This document shows, one piece after another, positions 34,631 through 45,148 of a stretch of DNA of 64,000 bases. The DNA lies in contig JAUMIR010000003.1 in the NCBI GenBank assembly GCA_030847615.1, positions 342,006,256 to 342,070,255 on the forward strand, written 5' to 3'. How positions within the stretch are numbered: the stretch's first letter is position 1; every line of letters starts with the position of its first letter. This DNA comes from Gambelia wislizenii (Eukaryota; Chordata; Lepidosauria; Squamata; Crotaphytidae). The position numbers and the translations under genes were made by a program. The notes under the pieces are model-generated. The model did no database searches, was not told where the DNA came from, and was given only the letters and a program-made list of their open reading frames with translations.

Positions 34631-34762
34631 TTTAGAGGGGGTTTGCCATTGCCTTTTGCGGAGGCCGAGAGAGTGTGATTTGACCAAGGTGACCCAGTTG
34701 GCTGAGCGGGGATTCGAATCCTCTTCTCCAACACTCAGACTACTACACCATACTGGCCTATC
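34631..34762 (-). mobile_element. tRNA-derived SINE, 5' part (split)
   Basis: Continuation of 33958-34039: 'gtttgccattgccttttgcg', 'gagagtgtgatttgacc', B-box complement 'gggattcgaatcc', and head 'actactacaccatactggc'. Confidence 0.85.
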
Positions 34763-35140
34763 CCTAGTCAAGTCATATACAGACAAATTGCACATTAGCA
34801 TGAAAATATATTAAGAGGTAAACAAAAGACAAAAGGATGCTTTGGAAGAGGTTGTTTAGAAGTTTAAGACATGATGGGGAGGAGTGCTTAATCCTTCTCA
34901 AGGCTGCAATTTCTGCACTCTGAATTCCCCGCTGGTTGCATTGAGGCTTCTGCTTCCATTCAAACAAGCATGAAGAGATGCCTCCTTGAGACTCAACATG
35001 GAGCATTGGGGACCAAAGGGATATTGGGGCAAGCGGCTGTGTGCACTCTCAGAAAACCTTCCCACTGTATCTCTTCACAAGGGATCTCCCTTACTGGAGG
35101 TGTTCTAGCCATTAATGGCCGTAGCCTAGGCAGAGGGAAT
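34763..35140. other. No supported feature
   Basis: Nothing recognised. Confidence 0.4.
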
Positions 35141-35293
35141 GCTTTATTCTTCCACTGTTTGATGAGATGCTGCTACTGTGGACTGTGGGCCACCACCAAT
35201 GTTTCAAGAAGAGACTAGAAAGTCATCTGTTGTTCTTTGTTTTCCCATCATCTAGATTTAGATGGCCTGCAACTCTCCCTTGCCCTATTTTAT
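35141..35293 (+). mobile_element. L2-like LINE 3' fragment
   Basis: The translated tail 'FKKRLESHLLFFVF' resembles the L2/CR1-group C-terminus ('FKRxLKxHLF'). It is interrupted by the next element. Confidence 0.45.
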
Positions 35294-35618
35294 GGAGATT
35301 ATCAGACCCGGGGAAACACATGCACACGCACAAATTGTGTTCCCTACTGCATCAGAAGATCGCTAAAAGAACAGACAGAAAGACCTTACCAGACACCATG
35401 TTCTTCTGCTGTTCTGGGGGTGTAGCACTGCTGTGGATGAGGCTTCCCTTTTCCATTGACAGGGAGAAGCCATAAATTAAAAAGCATACCTTACTGACAC
35501 TCGTGCAATGGCCCGGAACACTGGAGGTTGATGCCGTCTGGTAAGGTCACCCCTTCCTGTTTCCCCCTGTTCTTCTAGAAATCTTCTGACAGTGTTTTTC
35601 CCACGTCTGATAATCTCC
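35294..35618. mobile_element. Palindromic-family MITE P14
   Basis: GGAGATTATCAGACCCGGGG to 'cccacgtctgataatctcc', flanked by TAT (35291-35293, 35619-35621). 325 bp; the interior is less palindromic than P5/P7/P8. Confidence 0.8.
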
Positions 35619-35976
35619 TATTTCATGGTTCTAATTTTCCAAGTGAGCATATCTGGCTAGACCTACAAGCATAGAACCCTGCCTGCTATAGCTGGATCAA
35701 CCCCAATTAGGTCAAATCCACTGGTACTTTCTCTGTGCAAGCTCCCTTTGAGGGAGATAAGAATGTGAAATTCTTCATGAGATGTTCTTAGTTTTATTGT
35801 TGCAGCTAATTTGACCAGAACTACTTTTGCAATTGCAATAAAGTTTTATGGATTTTTTTTTAAAAAAGATATCAGCTTACAGTACTGTATTTGTTTTTTT
35901 GTTTTTTTTTAAAATATAGTCTTGGGGTGGGAATTTTCCGAAGGACTAAAATCCTATCCTGTTTGCTGCTAACTAA
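35619..35976. other. No supported feature
   Basis: T-rich with poly-A/T runs; ends in the TAA target of the next element. Confidence 0.4.
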
Positions 35977-36305
35977 GGAGATTTTCAGACGCGATTTTTG
36001 GGTTTATATATTCCAAAACAGCTCCATTGCTGCTGTGTGGCAGGGGAGCAGTTTTGGACGACACCATTCCTCTGCTGAACCCCTCCGTGTCACTTCCGTG
36101 ACAGAATGGAGGAAACTGCATCGTATTTCACTCACAGGCAACAATCGTGAGTGAAATATTACGCAGCTTCCTCCATTCTGTCACAGAAGTGACATGGAGG
36201 GGTTCGGCAGAGGAACTGCATCATCCAAAACTGCTCCCCTGCTGCGAGGCAGCAACGGAGCTGTTTTGGAATATATAGACCTGAAAATCGCGTCTGAAAA
36301 TCTCC
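35977..36305. mobile_element. Palindromic MITE P7 with TAA duplication
   Basis: 329 bp, GGAGATTTTCAGACGCGATT to 'aatcgcgtctgaaaatctcc', flanked by TAA (35974-35976, 36306-36308). Inner hairpin 'ccaaaacagctcc' with 'ggagcagttttgg'. Internal core 'gttttggacgac' about 75 bp in. Second hairpin 'gtcacttccgtgac'. Centre 'actcacaggcaacaatcgtgagt'-type. Confidence 0.92.
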
Positions 36306-36892
36306 TAACTGTACTGGCACTGCTCACATTTGTTTTCACATGTTATGTATTCCATTTTGCCTGACACCTCATTACTTTGGAGGGAAAGGCACACAATTAA
36401 TTTAAAAGGGCATTTTCTTATAGCTGCCCTTCAGTGACCTCTTCCTGCAAGACATTTGCAAGAAATGATACATATCACAGGCAGTGGTCATGGACCAGTA
36501 TAAATGTTTTTCCCCCTCTGTGTTAATACTGTCTGGCAGCTTCCCAAGAATTTTGCATAGGAATGCAGTTGAGTTAGAGCTCCTGAGCTAATAAATTTCA
36601 GCCAACACACTCAAGCATCCTATTTTATTACCATGTCTGATCCCACCCTCACACACTTTTAATCTTAATCATGGTAATGGGGATATTTTCAAAGCTTTTT
36701 CTTGAGGACATGATCTTAAACTTGAATCTAGCCAACACATTTCAGCTACAAACTGAAGCTGACCTTTGAGCCCCAAATATGTAGAGTCTACATTGTAGAG
36801 TCACTGGTAAGTAGTGGAATTCTATGGCCAGAATTCTGTTAGTGCCTTACACTGGTGTAACCCAAAGTACTTTTAAGGACACTGAGAATAGA
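36306..36892. other. No supported feature
   Basis: Nothing recognised. Confidence 0.4.
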
Positions 36893-37172
36893 AGTACCAT
36901 TGGCCCTCCATATCCATGGATTCTGCATCCACAGATTCAACTATCGATGGCTTGAAAATATTCCACATATGTGTGTGTATGTATGTATACACACACACAC
37001 ATGCACATACGTATATACATACACCAAAAAGCAAGCCTTGATTTGGCCATTTTATATATAAGGGAAACCATTTTACTATGCCACTGAATGCAATTGGACT
37101 TGGACATCCACAGATTTTGGTATCCTTGGGAGGGGGGATACCAAACTCCAGCAGATACTAAGGGTGTAATGT
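36893..37172. mobile_element. Tigger-like MITE
   Basis: 'cattggccctccatatccat', 'ttctgcatccacagattcaa', 'tggcttgaaaatattcc' at one end and 'ggacttggacatccacagat', 'tttggtatccttgggagg' at the other match the pattern of Tigger-group MITEs. A TG/CA microsatellite (36966-37022) lies inside. Confidence 0.65.
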
Positions 37173-37297
37173 ATCTAGTACTTCCTTTTGTAATTCCTTT
37201 GTCCTGGATGAGCAGAAGTATCTGGTGGCTATTCATTGATTAGCCATAGGGGTACAGCCCTGCATCTTCAGTCTTTCTTTGAACTCCATGGAAAGAA

Positions 37298-37642
37298 TCA
37301 TAGAATCATAGAATTGTAGAGTTGGAAGAGACCACGAGGGCCATCCAGTCCAACCCCCTGCCACGCAGGAAATCTTGATCAAAGCATCCCCGACAGATGG
37401 CAATCCAGCCTCTGTTTAAAGACCTCCAAGGAAGGAGACCCCGCCACGCTCCAAGGGAGTGTGTTCCATTGCCGAACAGCTCTTACTGTCAAAAAGTTCC
37501 TCCTAATGTTGAGGTGGAATCTCTGTTCCTGGAGCTTGCATCCATTGCTCTGTGTTCCAGTCTCTGGAGCAGCAGAAAACAAGCCTGCTCCATCCTCAAC
37601 GTGACACCCCTTCAAATACTTAAACAGGGCTATCATATCGCC
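37298..37642 (-). mobile_element. CR1 LINE, 3' UTR segment of the outer copy
   Basis: Antisense CR1 3' end: tip 'catagaatcatagaattgt' near 37298, 'gagaccacgagggccatcca', 'gttcctcctaatgttgaggt', 'agcagaaaacaagcctgc', to 'gctatcatatcgcc'. In transcript order it follows directly on 39562-40275. The 15 bp ggctatcatatcgcc (37628-37642) is repeated at 39562-39576. Confidence 0.9.
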
Positions 37643-39561
37643 AAGATGGGGTGCATCTTACAACAGTTGGAAGAAACATTTTTGCCAACAGTCTCAAGAA
37701 TTTGATCAGGAGGGCTTTAAACTGAGTCAAATGGGGGAGGGAGACAGTATTCTGGAAGGCAAAAGGGCTGGAGAAAATAGTCAAACTGTCATAGAGGGAA
37801 CAAGGCAAACAGCGCAAGGACCCAACAGTGGGAGGCAAAAAAACTTGCACAGGGAGCAAGTAAAGGGAACACATGGTCTCAGATGTCTCTACACTAATGC
37901 ACAGAGCATGGGAAATAAGCAAGATGAACTTGAACTCCTTGCACTACAAAACAAATATGATATAATAGGTGTTACTGAAACCTGGTGGGACGAGTCTCAT
38001 GATTGGAATGTAGGAATAGAGGGGTATAACCTTTATAGGAGAAACAGGCCAAACAGGAAAGGAGGAGGAATAGCATTATATGTCAGGGATATTTACACCA
38101 GTGAAGTGATCCATGACATCAGTACTGGAAGCCAGGTGGAGAGCATCTGGATAAAAATTAAAGGGGAGGGAAACAACAGGGATGTTATTGTGGGACTCTA
38201 CTACAGACCCCCAAATCAGACGGAGGAATTGGATGTTGCCTTTCTAGAACAGATGAACATACATGCAGAAAGGAGAGATGTAGTAGTGATGGGTGACTTC
38301 AACTATCCTGATATTTGCTGGCAATCTAACTCAGCCAAAACTACAAGGTCTAGCAAATTCCTTACATGCCTGGAAGACAATTTCATGGTCCAAAAGGTGG
38401 AAGAGGCAACAAGGGGGTCAGCTATTTTAGATCTGATCCTAACCAACAGAGACGACCTTGTTAATGGGGTGCAAGTGGTGGGATCCTTAGGTGAGAGTGA
38501 TCATGTTCTCCTGGAGTTTGTTATACAATGGAAAGGAGAAGCCAGGCATAGTCAGACACGCATTCTTGACTTTAGGAGAGCTGATTTCAATAAATTCAGG
38601 GAAATACTGGGGATGATCCCATGGTCAAGAATACTAAAAGAGAAGGGACCTCAAGATGGATGGGACTTTCTCAAAAAGGAGATACTGAAGGCACAATTTC
38701 AAACAGTACCATTGAGGAAGAAAAATGGGAGGTGTCTCAAGAAACCAGGATGGATGACTAAAGAACTTTCAATGGAGCTAAGTTTTAAACGGAACATGTA
38801 TAGGAAATGGAAAAGGGGGGAAATCACCAAAGAAGAATTCAAACAGATAGCGAACACGTGTAGGAGTAAAGTCAGAAAAGCTAAAGCGCAGAATGAGCTC
38901 AGGCTTGCTAGGGAGGTTAAGAACAATAAAAAGGGTTTTTTTGGGTATGTCCGCAGCAAAAGGAGGAAGAAGGAAATGATAGGGCCGCTACGTGGAGAAG
39001 ATGGCAAAATGCTAACAGGGGACAGAGAAAAGGCAGAATTACTCAACACCTTCTTTGCCTCAGTGTTTTCACAAAAGGAAAAGGAGGACCAACCTGAGGA
39101 GAATGGAACAGAGGACACAATAGGGGAAATCCAGCTCAAAATAAGTAAAGAGGTAGTACAGGAATACCTTCTTAATCTAAATGAATTTAAATCTCCAGGA
39201 CCAGATGAACTACATCCAAGAGTATTAAAAGAGCTGGCAAATATAATCTCAGAGCCATTGGCAATAATCTTTGAGAACTCCTGGAGAACAGGAGAAGTCC
39301 CAGCAGACTGGAGGAGGGCAAACGTTGTTCCCATCTTCAAAAAGGGGAAAAAAGAGGATCCCAACAATTATCGTCCAGTTAGTCTGACATCAATACCAGG
39401 GAAGATTCTAGAACAGATCATTAAACAGAGAGTCTGTGAACATTTAGAAGGCAATGCCATAATCACAAAAAGTCAGCATGGGTTTCAGAGAAACAAGTCA
39501 TGCCAGACTAATCTGATCTCTTTTTTTGATAAAGTTACCAGCTTGGTAGATGAATATTAGA
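37643..39561 (+). mobile_element. CR1 LINE inserted in another CR1, 3'-truncated
   Basis: Sense CR1 segment from the inter-ORF region ('tcttacaacagttggaag', 'gggctttaaactgagt') through endonuclease into the start of RT, ending abruptly near 39558. It lies inside an opposite-strand CR1 and is bounded by a 15 bp direct repeat. Loss of the 3' rather than the 5' end is unusual for CR1. Confidence 0.9.
37731..39560 (+). CDS. CR1 ORF2, endonuclease and partial reverse transcriptase (3'-truncated)
   Basis: LINE polyprotein for target nicking and reverse transcription. 609 codons are open. Residues about 45-290 form an exonuclease-endonuclease-phosphatase domain: '[13 protein letters not shown]', '[11 protein letters not shown]', 'GGIALYVRD', 'VGLYYRPPN', catalytic '[11 protein letters not shown]' (about 186) and '[10 protein letters not shown]' (about 255). 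A basic linker follows (about 330-430). RT starts near 480 with '[17 protein letters not shown]', '[20 protein letters not shown]' and '[14 protein letters not shown]', and stops at 'SLVDEY' by a TAG made at the insertion joint, before the catalytic Asp motifs. The intact frame suggests recent insertion. It cannot mobilise itself without the RT core. The upstream ATG is the first in frame; the true CR1 start is not certain. Confidence 0.88.
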   Translation: MGEGDSILEGKRAGENSQTVIEGTRQTAQGPNSGRQKNLHREQVKGTHGLRCLYTNAQSMGNKQDELELLALQNKYDIIGVTETWWDESHDWNVGIEGYNLYRRNRPNRKGGGIALYVRDIYTSEVIHDISTGSQVESIWIKIKGEGNNRDVIVGLYYRPPNQTEELDVAFLEQMNIHAERRDVVVMGDFNYPDICWQSNSAKTTRSSKFLTCLEDNFMVQKVEEATRGSAILDLILTNRDDLVNGVQVVGSLGESDHVLLEFVIQWKGEARHSQTRILDFRRADFNKFREILGMIPWSRILKEKGPQDGWDFLKKEILKAQFQTVPLRKKNGRCLKKPGWMTKELSMELSFKRNMYRKWKRGEITKEEFKQIANTCRSKVRKAKAQNELRLAREVKNNKKGFFGYVRSKRRKKEMIGPLRGEDGKMLTGDREKAELLNTFFASVFSQKEKEDQPEENGTEDTIGEIQLKISKEVVQEYLLNLNEFKSPGPDELHPRVLKELANIISEPLAIIFENSWRTGEVPADWRRANVVPIFKKGKKEDPNNYRPVSLTSIPGKILEQIIKQRVCEHLEGNAIITKSQHGFQRNKSCQTNLISFFDKVTSLVDEY

Positions 39562-40275
39562 GGCTATCATATCGCCTCTAAACCGTCTTTTTTCCAGGCT
39601 AAACATACTTAGCTCCCCAAGTCTCTCCTCATAAGGCATGGTTTCCAGACCTTTCACCATTTTAGTTGCCCTTCTCTGGACATGCTCCAATTTGTCAATA
39701 TCCTTTTTGAATTGTGGTGCCCAGAACTGGACACAGTATTGTAGGTGAGGTCTGACCAAGGCAGAATAGAGCGGCACTATTACTTTCCTTGATCTAGACA
39801 CTATACTTCTATTGATACAGCCCAAAATCGCATTGGCCTTTTTAGCTGCCGCATCATACTGTTGACTCATGTTCAACTTGTGGTCTACTAGGACTTCTAG
39901 ATCCCTTTGCACATAGTCTCGTTCAGCCAGGTCTCTCCCATCCTATATCTATGCATTTCATTTTTCCACCCTAAGTGCAGTACCTTACATTTCTCTGTAT
40001 TGAATTTCATTTTGTTAGCTTTGGCCCAGCTGTCCAGTCTATCCAGGTCATTTTGAATTTTGATCCTATCCTCTAGGGTATTAGCTACTCCTTCTAATTT
40101 GGTGTCATCTGCAAATTTGATAAGCATGCCCTTAATTCCCTCATCCAAGTCATTGATAAAGATGTTGAATAGCACTGGGCCCAGGACAGAACCCTGTGGC
40201 ACCCCACTGGTCACATCTTTCCAAGACAAAGAGGAGCCACTGCTGAGCACCCTTTGGGTTCTCATTCAGTTTTAA
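39535..40275 (-). pseudogene. CR1 ORF2, reverse transcriptase C-terminal part
   Basis: Minus-strand frames 40265-39897 and 39912-39535 belong to the outer CR1 copy (LINE part 39562-40275). They show '[19 protein letters not shown]', catalytic FADDTKL, 'KCKVLHLG', then '[20 protein letters not shown]', '[14 protein letters not shown]' and '[11 protein letters not shown]'. A frameshift lies near 39905-39940. Coding continues in transcript order into 37642. The copy starts about 60 codons after the point where the inserted copy stops. Confidence 0.88.
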
Positions 40276-40379
40276 ATGTTCTGGTAACAACTTAATGCAG
40301 TTGTACAGTGGTCTGTCTTTGAAGGCATTTTAGAAATTTCAAGTGGTACAGAATGCAGTAGTACAGCTGTTGATTGGAA

Positions 40380-40930
40380 CAACAGTAGCACCCCCATATC
40401 TGCTGTTCGCCATCTGCTGATTCAATTATCTGTGGATGTTGACAGAAGGGATCTATCCTCCCTTCTCCCCGGCATCACTGCGGTGGTGAGAATGGCAACG
40501 GCGGGGTGGGGGGAGAAATAGATCTTACCTCCCTTCTTCCAGGATCACTCCTGTGGTGGGAATGGCGATGTGAGGGGTGAAGAGAGGAGATGAGATCCCC
40601 CCTCTCTTCTCTCTGGGATTGGCCCCCAGGATCGCTTCCATGGCAGGAATGGTAATGGGGACAAAGGAAGGGGAGGAGTAGCTCCAGTGGCAGGAAGGGC
40701 AAAGGGAGGGGAGTAGATCTTGCCTCACTTCTCCCCCGGGATTACCTCTGGGATCATTCCCATGGCAGGAATGGCGATGGAGCGAAGGGAGGAGTAGATC
40801 TCGCCTTCCTTCTCCCCCGGGATCATTCCCATGGCCGGAATGGTGACAGGGGCATTTACTATTATCCATAGATTTCATTATCCGCGGGGGGCCCTGGAAC
40901 CAATCCCCCATGAATATGGGTCCTACTGTA
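40380..40930. mobile_element. Tigger-like MITE with GC-rich centre
   Basis: Ends 'acagtagcacccccatatct' and, reversed, 'tacagtaggacccatattca'. 'attatccgcggggggccctg' near the right end matches the Tigger-type terminus. The centre holds repeats of 'gggatcattcccatgg.aggaatgg.gatgg' (about 40540-40850), which creates spurious minus-strand frames. Confidence 0.7.
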
Positions 40931-42290
40931 TACAGCAGATATTACCACCTGTTTTTTTCCCTATCTGCACTGGCTGCCAATTTATTTTCAGTCGAAATTT
41001 ATGTTGACATTTGAAGCTGTAACAGTGCAATCCTATGCATATCTATTCAGAAACAAATTTCACCAAGTTCAATGAGAGTTTTCGCACATATTTGCATATA
41101 AATTTGCAGTCTAAATCACCCAGTATAGGACTAACCCCCCCCCCAATGTAAGCAATCTGTGGACATAATATTCAGGTGAGGTTGCCATGTACTAGACACA
41201 GGCCACTACTTTTGCCAACCTTTGTACATTTGAAAGATGCTTATTTTAGGATGTTTTGTCATTGATACTTAATGTGATGTTTTCCATTAACATTATTTGA
41301 TTTTTTTTTGGTTAACTTTTATGCTACTTCATCTTTTGTAAACTATTTTTGGGAACTGTGACTGCTAAAACAGGATATACCTTTAAATATAATTTGGGGG
41401 GAAATACATCTGAAATGTTAGGGTGGTGGATATGCCAGTTCCTTAAAATAACTTCATAATAATTCTGGATGTAAACTTTTCTTTTAAAAAGCTGGCAGAT
41501 TCCACCCCAAAATAAGTATGCTGCTTCCTTCTCATGTATGTGTCATGCTAGGTTGTTTTTTAAAGTGATATTATGCTGCTTTGGGTATCTTTTTGAAAGA
41601 GATCTCATTACAAGCATATGCCTCATCCCTCATTCCTTTAACTTCCTCTCAGTCACCTCTTTATTTATGAAGCAGCATAACTCACAAAATAATATTTAGA
41701 CCCCTCTAAAATCAGACCACCTTCAACTAGTAGCAGTAGCTGTTCACTTGATCAGCCTTCCCCAATGCCTGGCAGAACAAGTTTGGACAACCTGAAAATC
41801 AGAATCGACTGGGCCTGTTACAACTTCTTTCTTAAGTGGTTTCACAGAATTGTTACCACTACAACAGAGGCCTTACTTCTTGTAGAAGTTAATTTTGCCT
41901 CTAATTATGGAAGAATATAATGAAAGACAACTCTAGAAGATCAGTGTAACTAGTATATAGAGATCCTTGTATGGAAAATAACTATGTTCTCTTTAAGAAG
42001 CGGCTTTCTCCCTTGTCAGGGGTGAGGTTGATAACTGCTTTTCCAGATGTGCAAGAGGAGTTTGATTTTCTTCTGGGTGTACCCCTGCAACCAATGAGTC
42101 AGGTTAGGAGAGCTGTGCCTGGAAGACTCCATATGCCCTCATTCTTCTGGTGAAGAAGTAGCTATTGCTTCCTAATCATCAGTATTAAGTATGCTGGTGG
42201 AGATTCCATAGGTGGGCTAACAGTATCTATGCCATACACTCCCACCTCTGCCTTTGCTTCCTAGGCTTTTGGCAGCTGCTGCACCAACTG
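40931..42290. other. No supported feature
   Basis: AT-rich, no gene or repeat recognised. Confidence 0.45.
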
Positions 42291-42533
42291 TACAGGTCAC
42301 CTCCCCATATCTGTGGGGGATAAATTCCTGGACTTACCATTTATGAGTGAAACCACAGATAATAGCAGACACTATTAAAATAAAGGACTTTTATTGTACA
42401 AACATACCATACAGCTGCATTGGTGAACCTAGCGATTCCTAGAGAGGATGCCCCTCTAAGCATTTTCCAGCATGACTCTATGGTATATATCCCTATTTTT
42501 TCAGCCATTGGTTCCGCAGATATGGGGTTGATG
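42291..42533. mobile_element. Tigger-like MITE
   Basis: 'tacaggtcacctccccatat' to 'cagatatggggttgatgg'. The centre 'ggtgaacctagcgattccta' with 'gagaggatgcccctc' and 'taagcattttcc' is the shared central hairpin. Confidence 0.65.
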
Positions 42534-42761
42534 GCAGCCTGTATTAGAGAGATAATATTCTCAGAACTAGCATAGATAAACATCTGCATTGACTTCTGGA
42601 TCACAATGTAGCACCAACAAAACAAAGAAGGACTCGGGACTTCTTCAGCCAATATTGGCAGCTGCTAAATATGGAAGTAAAGAGTCATAGAATCATAGAG
42701 TGACTTGAAGCAAGGTATTGCATTGCTCACAGATGTAATGTACTACTAGTGTATGATGTTT
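42534..42761. other. CR1 tip trace only
   Basis: 'gtcatagaatcatagagtga' at about 42684 is the extreme CR1 3' tip. Otherwise nothing. Confidence 0.45.
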
Positions 42762-42766
42762 TAATC

Positions 42767-43261
42767 TGTGAGGCCCTGCATGCAGGGCTTAGCACTAAAG
42801 ATTGGTTCAGACTGCATAGTCCCTGTTTTCTTGTAAGAATGGGTCAAGGAGAGATTTCTACTCACAGCAGGAGGGAGCCAGCGTGTCATTCCACCTGGCC
42901 TAGGAGATAAGGATGTTTGGATCTTATACCACCTGGCATGAGTAATTGCCCTGAGAAAGTTTCCCCTTGTTAATTAGCTAAGTTTCATTTCTTACTCATA
43001 CTGCTTGGGAGAGTTTGACCCATATAAGGTTGGAGCAGACCGTGGGAGGTGCCCTTTCATTGTGTGAAGCTCTGAGGCGTTGGTGGGTGTCTTTTTGCCT
43101 CCCTATATTGTTTAATCAGAATGCCTTTTTTCTTTTCTATCTGCTGTTATTAATAAAGGAGCCTACTTTGAGCCCAGGACTGGTGTCTGGTTCTTTCTGC
43201 CTGCTTCATACTCCTGACCCAGCAGGGGCCCAAGGCAAGAAGGCGCTGCCAATGTGTCACA
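42767..43261 (+). repeat. Solo LTR with TAATC duplication
   Basis: 495 bp, TGTGAGGCCC to GTGTCACA, flanked by TAATC at 42762-42766 and 43262-43266. TATA-like 'catataagg' near 43020, AATAAA near 43152. A single LTR without internal DNA implies LTR-LTR recombination. 5 bp duplication fits gypsy-type or retrovirus-type integration; family not assigned. Confidence 0.85.
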
Positions 43262-43266
43262 TAATC

Positions 43267-44459
43267 AAAGCTTTAAAAAAATTAACTTTTGAGCCAGTAT
43301 CAGCTGGTGGTTTCCATGTCATGGGGTGGTGAATCCCTTCCAGGTTTAAGTCCAAACTTTAAAAGATGCTATTTATGGTGCTGAGCCTATTTTGGTCATA
43401 CGCTCCAGAACCTTCAATAGCTCCTTTAAAATCTGGAGCAAAATTTACATTGGGATTCATTTGCCATTTGCCAATATTTACAATAGGTTGTAATGCTTCT
43501 TCCTTTTCATGAACCCAACTTGGATGTCTGGCATTTCTCACTTCTATATATTGTAAAAGTTTTTACTGTAAAATATTGAGTATTACATTGCTTGTTTGGG
43601 AGATTAATGTAATGGTCCAATGGTTACTATAATCCCTGATGTCTCCTTTCTTAGCTATTGGAATGTATATTGAGCATTTCAAGTCGGTGGGCCGTTGTTG
43701 TGTCTTGGTGGGTATCTTTTTGCTTTTTGCCTCCCTATATTGGTTAATCAGAATGCCTTTTTTCATGTTAGTAGAACATGAATGGATTCCATCTCTATAA
43801 CCTGAAACGGTTCTGTTGGTATGTTTTCTGTTCCCAGAGTTTTATTTCTTCCAAGTGCTTTGAGGGCAGCTTCCCATTCATTCTGCAAGATTCATATAAA
43901 TTGAGTCAATTCTTCCCTCCCTGCGGAAAAAGATAACCCCAGACTGAGACCTAAATAGGGTCTTAGGTCAGTTAGGCAGATTCCACTCATCTTCCAGAGA
44001 AATCCTCTGTTAAGTTCAAGGGGCCTTGCCTCTTCCAGCAGACATTCACTTTGACAGAGGGGGGCAACCAAGAGTGCCCTGTATGAGGCCTTCCAGACCT
44101 TGGCATCTGAAAATGGTGGCATGAAGAAGAGGAGGTAGCAAGATGGGACCGTGGTGTAGAGAGAGATCTGAGAAAACTGGCTTCATCTGTGGGCAATTTT
44201 CTTTTCAACTTTAACCATTCTTCCAAATCTGCAACTTCTTCTCTGGGACCTTGGCAAGTCTGACCCTGCTGTCATGACATTCTGTGCTATTATTGGTTAG
44301 AAAAGAAAAACAGAGTAATCCTACTGCATCTTCACCAATGAAAGAGCCAGGGAAGCTAAACATTTAAAGAAGGATTCTGCATTTTCTTAGAGTTGAGTAT
44401 AGGACATCCTTTGTTTCTACTGGTAGCTACAGCCCAGACTATATATTTTATTAAAAAAT
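43267..44459. other. No supported feature
   Basis: 'ctttttgcctccctatattg' near 43720 repeats the LTR interior (about 43092), so 43680-43765 may be another fragment of the same LTR family. Nothing else recognised. Confidence 0.45.
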
Positions 44460-44585
44460 GAGTTCCAATATACAGGTTACCTCCCTTATCTGCAGGGGTT
44501 TGGTTCCCAAACTTACTGCAGATATTGGAAATCGTGGTTAATAGCGAACCCTATTAGAATAAAGGATTTCTAGTACAATCATTTA
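44460..44585. mobile_element. Tigger-like MITE fragment
   Basis: 'tacaggttacctcccttatc', 'tgcaggggtttggttccc' and 'attagaataaaggatt' parallel 42291-42385. The right part is not resolved. Confidence 0.5.
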
Positions 44586-44820
44586 TATGTATAATTCTCT
44601 TGGGTATGTTGCCTTTCCCAGTGTGCTGATTGGCTGCTTAGGAAACATACCCAACCACTCCCTCAGCCAATCACCACCTACATGCAAATCTGTATATATT
44701 CCAATGTCATACTGGGAGCGACCAAACAATGTGCTACAGTATTGGCTATAGTTACTAAGGCTGCAGGCCTTTCCAGTTCACCAATGTCTCAGGGCTACAC
44801 AATTCCCACTTATGATCTAA

Positions 44821-45148
44821 GGACTTTTTCGGACGAAGAAAAATAACGCAAGCAGCCTCTCCAGCTTGCGAGGCTGCTGCGCTGCAAAGCGCCCCTTTCG
44901 TATGACGCTCGCCCCTGCCGGTACTGTTGCGGTACCGCAGGGAGAGCTGAGCATCATATTTCGTTGATTTTTTACTCACGAAAGTTGATCGTGACTAAAA
45001 ATCAATGAAATATGATGCTCAGCTCTCCCTGCGGTACTGCAACAGTACCGGCAGGGGCGAGTGTCATACGAAAGGGGCGCTTTGCAGCGCAGCAGCCTTG
45101 CAAGCTGGAGAGGCTGCTTGCATTATTTTTCTTCATCCGAAAAAGTCC
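44821..45148. mobile_element. Palindromic MITE P8 with TAA duplication (best preserved)
   Basis: 328 bp, GGACTTTTTCGGACGAAG to 'cttcatccgaaaaagtcc', flanked by TAA (44818-44820, 45149-45151). Arms of about 160 bp differ at only about eight sites, at least six of which are CpG-to-TpG/CpA changes. Inner hairpins are 'gcaagcagcctc' with 'gaggctgctgcgc', and 'cctgccggtac' with 'gtaccgcagg'. Internal core 'ctttcgtatgacgct' about 75 bp in. Centre 'ctcacgaaagttgatcgtga'. Non-coding. Confidence 0.95.

Noticed and set aside
33992..34801. A 269-codon minus-strand frame, and overlapping plus-strand frames
   Set aside because: Driven by the minisatellite and (CCCT)n tract inside a hAT-like element; proline/glycine/arginine-rich low complexity, no domain.
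38699..39367. 222-codon minus-strand frame
   Set aside because: Antisense shadow of CR1 ORF2.
40525..40911. 128-codon histidine/serine-rich frame
   Set aside because: Arises from GC-rich internal repeats of a Tigger-like MITE.
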